Assembly: GCF_000716435.1 (NCBI RefSeq)
Contig: NZ_JNWO01000061.1
Coordinates: 1-9,763 of the forward strand
DNA from: Streptomyces xylophagus
Lineage (GTDB): Bacteria > Actinomycetota > Actinomycetes > Streptomycetales > Streptomycetaceae
Direction of reading: 5' to 3'
DNA length: 9,763 nucleotides
The translations under genes were made by a program, and so were the position numbers. A model generated the notes under the pieces. The model searched no databases and was not told the DNA's origin. It was given only the letters and a program-made list of their open reading frames with translations. Positions 1-3,969 of the stretch are shown piece after piece (within the stretch, counting starts at the first letter, position 1; each line of letters opens with the position of its first letter).

Positions 1-20
1 GGAGTGGGGGAAGGTACGGC

Positions 21-45
21 GGGGCGGGGGGTGGGGGGGGGGGGG
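21..45 (+). other. G-run tract, possible G-quadruplex
   Basis: The plus strand carries runs of 4, 6 and 13 consecutive G, the longest at 33-45, separated by single bases. Four or more G-runs so close together could fold into a G-quadruplex in single-stranded DNA or RNA; this is inference from composition. It lies in the non-coding stretch 1-124, to the left of the XRE gene's stop codon. No convincing gene is seen in 1-124; the frame open there is low-complexity G/R/P-rich and looks like a composition artefact. A homopolymer this long is also a place where read length errors are common. Confidence 0.5.
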
Positions 46-62
46 AGAAGTCTGGGAGGCGG

Positions 63-85
63 CGAGGGAGGGACCAGTTCCCTCG
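63..85 (+). terminator. Candidate hairpin, possible end of an upstream rightward gene
   Basis: A 7-bp perfect stem (CGAGGGA / TCCCTCG) closes a 9-base loop. There is no U tract after it. Streptomyces terminators often lack U tracts, so it could end transcription arriving from the left (rpoC usually lies upstream of the str operon in this group, but is not in the window). It could also be only a chance GC stem. Confidence 0.3.
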
Positions 86-104
86 TACCGCGAACCGGCG
101 AACC

Positions 105-137
105 GGTGACCGGAGGCCGGTCGGTCAGTCGGTCACC
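105..137 (-). terminator. Candidate terminator of the XRE regulator gene
   Basis: Nested inverted repeats sit around the stop codon of the leftward gene. The outer stem GGTGACCG (105-112) pairs with CGGTCACC (130-137). An alternative tight hairpin, GACCGG-AGG-CCGGTC (108-122), lies just past the stop codon. Two direct copies of CGAACCGG (91-98, 99-106) flank it. Position directly after the gene suggests termination, but no U-rich tail follows on the minus strand. Confidence 0.35.
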
Positions 138-592
138 AGCAGTCGGGCGTCCTCGCGTTCCGCATGTTCCGCGGCCGGCACGTCGTTCGGCAGGAACTGC
201 TCGACCACCCGCACGAACATCTCCCGTCGGTCGGCCGGCACTCCCAGCAGATCGGCGACCTCCTCCAGCGTGGGGCGTCGGGCGAACTCCGCGCCGGGTG
301 CGGGGGAGGCCAAGTAGTCGTGGGGGTCGGCCAGTTCCTCCGCGGTCAGCCGGCCGGAGCGGATGAGCATGTCGCGGACCGGCACCCCCAGCACCCGGGC
401 CAGCCTGCGCGTGGTCTCGAGGTCCGGCATGCTCTGGCGCTGCAACAGGCGCGTGACCGCGGCGCGATGGACGCCCGCCTCGTCCGCTATCCGCGACTTG
501 CCGCCGCCGCGTGGGCTGTCGATGTCGTAGCCGCGCTCGCGCATCAGGTCCTCGACCCACGCGGCGAACGCGTCCAGATCCTGGCTGGTCAT
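125..592 (-). CDS. XRE-family helix-turn-helix transcriptional regulator
   Basis: A 155-residue cytoplasmic protein. Residues about 33-80 form a Cro/C1-type HTH: SRIADEAGVHRAAVTRLLQR is followed by a helix running through RRLARVLGVPVRDML. The recognition helix is probably around residues 43-52. The C-terminal half (about 105-137) is a second helical, acidic/leucine-rich segment that may serve in dimerisation or ligand sensing. The ATG at 592 is preceded by AAGGAAG about 11 bases away, an adequate but loosely spaced ribosome site. The gene is divergent from the WhiB-like gene, with 275 bases between them. That gap holds palindromes overlapping a candidate promoter for this gene, the usual arrangement for an autoregulated repressor. 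The regulatory target is inferred, not shown. Family call is firm; specific function is unknown. Confidence 0.88.
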   Translation of the reverse strand: MTSQDLDAFAAWVEDLMRERGYDIDSPRGGGKSRIADEAGVHRAAVTRLLQRQSMPDLETTRRLARVLGVPVRDMLIRSGRLTAEELADPHDYLASPAPGAEFARRPTLEEVADLLGVPADRREMFVRVVEQFLPNDVPAAEHAEREDARLLVTD

Positions 593-622
593 CTGTGTGC
601 TCGCTTCCTTTGGATGGCAGCG

Positions 623-628
623 AGTTTA
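623..628 (-). promoter_or_regulatory. Candidate -10 of the leftward XRE gene
   Basis: Read on the minus strand the hexamer is TAAACT, a good actinobacterial -10 (T-A-n-n-n-T), which would start a leader of about 24 bases before the ATG at 592. The -35 position reads TAATTC at 17-base spacing, which is weak. The palindromic repeats at 629-670 would cover the -35 and upstream region, so a bound regulator could occlude the polymerase. Confidence 0.35.
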
Positions 629-670
629 GCTTGCTTGCGCGCACGGAATTACGTGCTCGCGTGCAAGCAC
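629..670. promoter_or_regulatory. Inverted-repeat operator cluster in the divergent gap
   Basis: GTGCTCGCGTGCAAGCAC (653-670) is an 18-bp near-palindrome with 7 of 9 pairs matching. A related sequence, GCTTGCTTGCGCGCACG (629-645), contains a degenerate inverted copy of the same half-sites. A further GTGCTCGC half-site lies at 597-604, between the XRE ribosome site and its start codon. Repeated half-sites around a divergent HTH gene point to a regulator-binding region. The XRE protein is the likeliest ligand; that assignment is inference. Confidence 0.45.
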
Positions 671-772
671 TGAGAAAAACCGCCCCAATTAGGGGGAGGT
701 TCGGTGGAGATAAGGGCGTGACCACCGGTTTCGTGACAGGCGGTCGTCGCTCCTGTGAGGTGAGTGACGAAA

Positions 773-807
773 GTTTACGTTGCGAGCGCGCGCGCAATCT
801 GTAAACC
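773..807 (+). promoter_or_regulatory. Candidate promoter with overlapping palindrome for the WhiB-like operon
   Basis: TTGCGAGCGCGCGCGCAA (780-797) is an 18-bp palindrome with 8 of 9 matching pairs. It is flanked by an outer GTTTAC (773-778) / GTAAAC (801-806) pair, making a 34-base imperfect inverted repeat. TTGCGA (780-785) followed 16 bases later by TAAACC (802-807) could be -35 and -10, with the palindrome lying across both. The leader to the ATG at 868 would be about 55 bases. An alternative -10 is CAATCT (795-800). Which regulator binds is not known. Confidence 0.42.
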
Positions 808-867
808 TGGACGGCCGGACGGCACTTGCCACCTGCCTGTGCCACACCCGTCCTCCAGGGAGGCCCC

Positions 868-1206
868 ATGTCCACCGACTCCTGCCCGGCACCACCCCGC
901 CCCTACGACGAACCCGTCGGCTGGCAGACCGCCGCCGCCTGCGCCGGCCTCCCGCCCAAGGCCGTCTTCTCCAAGAAGGTCAAGGAGGCCGTCCCCGTCC
1001 TGCGCGCCTGCGCCCGCTGCCCGGTGCGGCGGAACTGCGAGCGGATCGTCGCGCCGGCCGACAACTGGTTCGACGGCGTCTGCGGCGGCCGGCTCTACCG
1101 CTCGGGCCGCCCGGTCGAGATCCCCGCGCACCTCCTCCCGGCCGCCCTGACGGCGCTGCCGGCACTGCCGGGCACGCGCGCTCCGCGGGGAGGCTCCCTT
1201 GCCTGA
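868..1206 (+). CDS. WhiB-like (Wbl) iron-sulfur transcription factor with atypical turn motif
   Basis: A 112-residue protein. Four cysteines, C25, C48, C51 and C57, give C-X22-C-X2-C-X5-C, the [4Fe-4S] ligand pattern of the WhiB family. Around them are the family's usual aromatic/acidic environment (GWQTAAACAG) and the CARCPVRRNC core. The family G[V/I]WGG turn, which follows the cluster, reads GVCGG here (70-74), so the conserved Trp is replaced by Cys72. Wbl proteins are cytoplasmic redox- or NO-sensitive regulators, several of which bind the primary sigma factor. The C-terminal tail (about 84-112) is Ala/Leu/Pro-rich and lacks the basic AT-hook-like end of some members. The ATG at 868 is chosen because AGGGAGG (857-863) lies 4 bases upstream; an in-frame ATG at 826 has no such site. 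Its end overlaps the next gene by 8 bases, implying co-translation. Confidence 0.85.
   Translation: MSTDSCPAPPRPYDEPVGWQTAAACAGLPPKAVFSKKVKEAVPVLRACARCPVRRNCERIVAPADNWFDGVCGGRLYRSGRPVEIPAHLLPAALTALPALPGTRAPRGGSLA
1187..1193 (+). promoter_or_regulatory. Ribosome binding site deciding a TTG start
   Basis: GGGGAGG lies 5 bases before the TTG at 1199, inside the last codons of the WhiB-like gene. It supports TTG rather than a later codon as the start of the next gene. Confidence 0.6.
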
Positions 1207-1870
1207 CCGGAGAGCGGCGTCCGCCGCGACGGACCCGACCGCGCACGCCGCCCTCTGGATCGGCATGCTGCTCCAGCAGTTCCCCGAACTGACCGTCGAA
1301 CTCGCCCCCGGCCGCACCGCACCGGCCCACCGCGCCCCCGCCCCGCCGCCCCCGCCCGACCTCGCCGACCGGCTCCGCACGGAGCGCGCCGAGGCCCTGC
1401 TCCTGGAACAGCGGCACGGACTCGTCGCCCCCGGCCACAGTGCGGCCCCGCTGCGGCTGCACATCTCCGACACGATCCGGGACATCACGGACGGCGTCGT
1501 AGAGCTGGAGGAGGCTGTGCGGGATCGGCTCGGGCTGCCTCGTGCGCGGCGCGTGTCCGTGCCCGAGCGGTTGCGGCGGATCGCCGCGCTGCTCGACGAG
1601 GTCGCCGCCGACGCCGTACTCGCGGCGCATGTGCGGGACGAGACGCGGCGGATGGCGCGGCGCTGTGCGCGCGCCCTGGGGGACACGGAGACGGTCGTCC
1701 GGGTGTCGGGCCGTTGCCCCTGGTGCGACTCCGTGTCGCTGCGGGCGTTCCCGGACCGGGGTGCCGTGCTCTGTGTGAACCCCGCCTGCCGTTGCCCGGC
1801 GCCGGACTGCGGCTGCCACGACGACCCGGCCTACCGGCACACCTGGGACGAGGGGGAGTGGAGCCGATGA
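1199..1870 (+). CDS. Unrecognised protein with C-terminal Cys-rich zinc-ribbon-like module
   Basis: A 223-residue protein that I do not recognise as a named family. Residues about 12-36 form a helical start (AALWIGMLLQQFPEL), then comes a Pro/Ala linker (40-53, including a run of five or more Pro). A largely helical middle follows (55-165), rich in Arg, Glu, Leu and Ala. The C-terminal end has CPWC (173-176) and CVNPAC (192-197), a CX2C-X15-CX4C zinc-ribbon-like pattern, followed by C199, C204, C206, H207 and H214. This suggests two metal sites or one elaborated site; metal binding is inference. It is cytoplasmic, with no signal or TM segment. It starts at TTG, overlaps the WhiB-like gene by 8 bases and the HTH gene by 4 (ATGA), so the three proteins are probably made together. 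It may be a partner or DNA/RNA-binding accessory of its neighbours. Confidence 0.72.
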   Translation: MPDRRAASAATDPTAHAALWIGMLLQQFPELTVELAPGRTAPAHRAPAPPPPPDLADRLRTERAEALLLEQRHGLVAPGHSAAPLRLHISDTIRDITDGVVELEEAVRDRLGLPRARRVSVPERLRRIAALLDEVAADAVLAAHVRDETRRMARRCARALGDTETVVRVSGRCPWCDSVSLRAFPDRGAVLCVNPACRCPAPDCGCHDDPAYRHTWDEGEWSR

Positions 1871-2058
1871 CGAGCGCCGGAGCGCCGACCCTCATCCCCG
1901 GGCCGCTCGCCGCGCAGGAGGCCGGTGTCGCGCCCGCCACCATCCGCAAGTGGGTCCAGCTCGGCCGCCTGAAGCCGGTCGGCAGGGCGGGACGCGCACA
2001 GCTGTTCCGGCTGGAGGACGTGTTCGCCGCGGAACGCACCGCCCGCCGCACCCGCTGA
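1867..2058 (+). CDS. Small MerR/excisionase-like helix-turn-helix protein
   Basis: A 63-residue protein made almost only of one winged-HTH unit: LAAQEAGVAPATIRKWVQLG (14-33) is the HTH, RLKPVGRAGRAQLFRLEDV (34-52) the wing and following strand-helix, ending in a basic tail (ERTARRTR). This is the single-domain layout of the MerR-type HTH_17/AlpA/Xis group, which includes phage excisionases and small transcription factors; no effector domain is present. The ATG at 1867 overlaps the preceding TGA (ATGA), indicating translational coupling. A strong terminator follows 4 bases after the stop. Its role is not determined: it could be a transcription factor, an excisionase-like architectural protein, or a DNA-targeting subunit for the zinc-ribbon-like protein. 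Confidence 0.75.
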   Translation: MTSAGAPTLIPGPLAAQEAGVAPATIRKWVQLGRLKPVGRAGRAQLFRLEDVFAAERTARRTR

Positions 2059-2062
2059 CACA

Positions 2063-2099
2063 GGCCACCCCGCTCCCCTATATACGGGGCGGGGTGGCC
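2063..2099 (+). terminator. Strong hairpin terminator of the WhiB-like operon
   Basis: A perfect 10-bp stem, GGCCACCCCG (2063-2072) with CGGGGTGGCC (2090-2099), is extended inward by CCCC/GGGG pairing around a TATATAC loop. It is followed by a pyrimidine/T-rich stretch (CCCTCTTTC). It begins 4 bases after the stop codon of the HTH gene and separates this operon from the DUF1707 gene. Confidence 0.85.
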
Positions 2100-2105
2100 G
2101 CCCTC

Positions 2106-2126
2106 TTTCGATCCCCTTTCGATCCC
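2106..2126 (+). repeat. Tandem TTTCGATCCC repeat upstream of the DUF1707 gene
   Basis: Two identical copies, TTTCGATCCC at 2106-2115 and 2117-2126, are spaced 11 bases start to start, about one helical turn. They lie just past the terminator and about 80 bases before the next start codon. That position would suit a same-face activator or repressor site, but I find no convincing -35/-10 pair nearby. Confidence 0.55.
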
Positions 2127-2204
2127 GGTGGGGAACCGGTGCCGTTTTCGGTGCGTTGGAGCATCATGGAGGCATTCGGTCTCCGGCGCCGGGGGAGGTG
2201 TTCC

Positions 2205-2753
2205 ATGTCGTACCCGACACCGTGGCAGGGGCAGGGGTCGCAGCAGCCGTGGCAGGGGCACAGCGGGGCGTCGATGCTGGCCGCGACCGCGGACCGGGAG
2301 CGGACCGTGGACGTGCTCCGGGCGGGCTTCGCCGAGGGGCGGCTGCGGGAGGACGAGCTGGAGAAGCGGGTCGCCCGGGCCTACGACGCGCGTACGGTGG
2401 GCGAGTTGATGCTGCTGGTCGCCGATCTGCCCCAGGGCCCGCAGGCGCCGGCCGTCCTCCAGGGACCGCAGACGGGCTTCCGGCCGGTGCCGCCGACGTT
2501 CCTGCCGGCTCCGCCGCCGACCAACGGCAAGGCGGTCGGCGCGCTGGTCTGCGGTCTGCTGACCGTGTTCACGGCAGGACTGACCGGCATCCCCGCGGTG
2601 GTCCTCGGCCACACCGCCCGCGCGGAGATACGGCAGACCGACGAGGGCGGGGACGGGTTCGCGCTGACCGGACTGGTCTTCGGCTGGCTCGCCATCACGG
2701 GCTGGACCCTGATCCTGCTGTTCGCGATCGTGGCCGCCGCGAGCTCCACCTGA
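2205..2753 (+). CDS. DUF1707 / DUF4190-type membrane protein
   Basis: A 182-residue protein. The N-terminus has a Gln/Trp/Gly-rich stretch with two PWQG repeats (6-18). Residues about 24-76 match DUF1707, a short acidic/basic helical module (ADRERTVDVLRAGFAEGRLREDELEKRV) common in actinobacterial membrane proteins. A Pro-rich linker (78-106) leads to a DUF4190-like region with two hydrophobic segments (about 112-134 and 152-178) separated by GHTARAEIRQTDEGGDGF, so it is probably a two-pass inner-membrane protein with its N-terminus in the cytoplasm. The function of both domains is not established. The ATG at 2205 is chosen because GGGGGAGG (2191-2198) sits 6-7 bases upstream; an in-frame ATG at 2166 would add 13 residues and lacks such a site. 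It is a single-gene unit between a terminator and the str operon promoter. Confidence 0.85.
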   Translation: MSYPTPWQGQGSQQPWQGHSGASMLAATADRERTVDVLRAGFAEGRLREDELEKRVARAYDARTVGELMLLVADLPQGPQAPAVLQGPQTGFRPVPPTFLPAPPPTNGKAVGALVCGLLTVFTAGLTGIPAVVLGHTARAEIRQTDEGGDGFALTGLVFGWLAITGWTLILLFAIVAAASST

Positions 2754-2754
2754 G

Positions 2755-2782
2755 GGCTCGGAGCGGGCTCGGAGCGGCTCGG
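2755..2782 (+). repeat. Short tandem GGCTCGGAGCG repeat
   Basis: Immediately after the stop codon of the membrane protein gene, GGCTCGGAGCG occurs at 2755-2765 and 2766-2776. A partial third copy (GGCTCGG) overlaps from 2776. It is probably replication slippage in a non-coding spacer; no function is evident. Confidence 0.6.
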
Positions 2783-2842
2783 CGGCCGTAGATTCGAAGA
2801 TCGCGGACGGTGTGCGGCTTCGGCATGTTTCGTGCCGGGCCG

Positions 2843-2863
2843 TGGGTGCCACCCATTTGTTTT
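2843..2863 (+). terminator. Weak candidate terminator before the rpsL promoter
   Basis: TGGGT-GCC-ACCCA (2843-2855) forms a 5-bp stem with a 3-base loop and runs straight into TTTGTTTT (2856-2863). The T run gives it the look of a small intrinsic terminator for the DUF1707 gene, but the stem is short and the T run overlaps the start of the rpsL -35 element. Confidence 0.35.
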
Positions 2864-2890
2864 GACCGCAGCGAATGAGGTAGGTACGCT
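2862..2890 (+). promoter_or_regulatory. Vegetative promoter of the str operon
   Basis: TTGACC (2862-2867) is a near-consensus -35. Exactly 17 bases later comes TACGCT (2885-2890), a good -10 for the principal sigma factor (HrdB type). The transcript would begin near 2897, giving an untranslated leader of about 190 bases before rpsL. There is no other comparable promoter in the 331-base gap 2754-3084. One promoter serving all four genes fits the short gaps downstream. Confidence 0.75.
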
Positions 2891-2916
2891 CAGACCTTGT
2901 GCCTGGGGTGTGCCCT

Positions 2917-2953
2917 GGCTCCCGTGCGTGCCTTGAACCGCACTAAGGGAGCC
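2917..2953 (+). promoter_or_regulatory. Large hairpin in the rpsL leader
   Basis: GGCTCCC (2917-2923) pairs with GGGAGCC (2947-2953). Inside, GTGCG (2924-2928) pairs with CGCAC (2939-2943), leaving a 3-base TAA bulge on the 3' side and a 10-base loop. Twelve pairs close to the expected transcript start could stabilise the mRNA 5' end, bind a ribosomal protein, or take part in attenuation. No U tract follows, so it is not a simple terminator. Confidence 0.55.
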
Positions 2954-3018
2954 GACACTGGCCACCGCAATCTGCGCCCCTTTTGCTCACCGGCGAAAGT
3001 CTGCGGGATTCGACACAC

Positions 3019-3035
3019 CCGACCGCGTGGGTCGG
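3019..3035 (+). promoter_or_regulatory. Second hairpin in the rpsL leader
   Basis: CCGACC-GCGTG-GGTCGG forms a 6-bp stem with a 5-base loop, about 50 bases before the rpsL start codon. With the upstream hairpin it makes the leader distinctly structured. A role in translation control is possible but not shown. Confidence 0.5.
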
Positions 3036-3084
3036 CGACGTTCCAGGTTAGCTTCACCATCGGCACACAGAAACCGGAGAAGTA

Positions 3085-3456
3085 GTGCCTACGATCCAGC
3101 AGCTGGTCCGGAAGGGCCGGCAGGACAAGGTCGAGAAGAACAAGACGCCCGCACTCGAGGGTTCCCCTCAGCGTCGTGGCGTCTGCACGCGTGTGTTCAC
3201 GACCACCCCGAAGAAGCCGAACTCGGCCCTGCGTAAGGTCGCGCGTGTGCGTCTGACCAGCGGGATCGAGGTCACCGCTTACATTCCGGGTGAGGGACAC
3301 AACCTGCAGGAGCACTCCATCGTGCTCGTGCGTGGCGGTCGTGTGAAGGACCTGCCCGGTGTTCGCTACAAGATCATCCGCGGTTCGCTCGACACCCAGG
3401 GTGTCAAGAACCGCAAGCAGGCCCGCAGCCGCTACGGCGCCAAGAAGGAGAAGTAG
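3085..3456 (+). CDS. rpsL: 30S ribosomal protein S12
   Basis: A 123-residue protein of normal actinobacterial length. S12 sits at the 30S decoding centre and monitors codon-anticodon pairing. The diagnostic segments are present: [19 protein letters not shown] (39-57), [10 protein letters not shown] (69-78), and [14 protein letters not shown] (83-96). Lys43 and Lys88, the residues most often changed in streptomycin-resistant mutants, are both wild type, as is Pro91; Asp89, the usual methylthiolation site, is also present. The start is GTG at 3085, with GGAGAAG (3076-3082) just upstream. It is the first gene of the str operon, with the next start codon 3 bases beyond its stop. Confidence 0.99.
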   Translation: MPTIQQLVRKGRQDKVEKNKTPALEGSPQRRGVCTRVFTTTPKKPNSALRKVARVRLTSGIEVTAYIPGEGHNLQEHSIVLVRGGRVKDLPGVRYKIIRGSLDTQGVKNRKQARSRYGAKKEK

Positions 3457-3459
3457 AAA

Positions 3460-3930
3460 ATGCCTCGTAAGGGCCCCGCCCCGAAGCGCCCGGTCATCAT
3501 CGACCCGGTCTACGGTTCTCCTCTTGTCACCTCCCTGATCAACAAGGTGCTGCTGAACGGCAAGCGCTCCACCGCCGAGCGCATCGTGTACGGCGCCATG
3601 GAGGGCCTGCGCGAGAAGACCAGCAACGACCCGGTCATCACGCTGAAGCGCGCGCTGGAGAACATCAAGCCCACGCTTGAGGTCAAGTCCCGCCGTGTCG
3701 GTGGTGCGACGTACCAGGTTCCGATCGAGGTCAAGCCCGGTCGCGCCAACACGCTCGCGCTGCGCTGGCTGGTCGGTTACTCCCGCGCCCGTCGCGAGAA
3801 GACCATGACCGAGCGTCTGCTCAACGAGCTTCTCGACGCTTCGAACGGCCTCGGTGCGGCCGTCAAGAAGCGCGAGGACACCCACAAGATGGCCGAGTCC
3901 AACAAGGCCTTCGCGCACTACCGCTGGTAG
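3460..3930 (+). CDS. rpsG: 30S ribosomal protein S7
   Basis: A 156-residue protein, the usual length. S7 binds 16S rRNA directly, nucleates assembly of the 30S head and lines the exit-side tRNA path. The sequence begins [10 protein letters not shown] and contains the conserved [19 protein letters not shown] and [14 protein letters not shown] segments, ending in FAHYRW. The ribosome site AAGGAG (3445-3450) lies within the last codons of rpsL, 9 bases before the ATG, and the gap to rpsL is 3 bases, so translation is probably coupled. In Escherichia coli S7 represses its own operon through the rpsL-rpsG junction; that junction is too short here for the same structure, so any feedback would have to act elsewhere. 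Confidence 0.99.
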   Translation: MPRKGPAPKRPVIIDPVYGSPLVTSLINKVLLNGKRSTAERIVYGAMEGLREKTSNDPVITLKRALENIKPTLEVKSRRVGGATYQVPIEVKPGRANTLALRWLVGYSRARREKTMTERLLNELLDASNGLGAAVKKREDTHKMAESNKAFAHYRW

Positions 3931-3969
3931 TCGCTACCCACGACGAGACCGAGAGAAGACCGAAGCCTT

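Noticed and set aside
4..366. Open frame of 120 codons on the plus strand across the G-rich start
   Set aside because: Low-complexity G/R/P composition, no ribosome site, and it runs antisense over the XRE gene; a high-GC artefact.
2221..2260. Direct repeat of CGTGGCAGGGGCA
   Set aside because: It encodes the repeated PWQG segment inside the DUF1707 protein, so it is explained by coding sequence.
3049..3054. TAGCTT as a second rpsL -10
   Set aside because: No acceptable -35 at 16-19 bases upstream.
2897..3085. 62-codon frame from a TTG in the rpsL leader ending on the rpsL start codon
   Set aside because: A leaderless TTG start is very unlikely, the product has no recognisable feature, and the leader is better explained by RNA structure.
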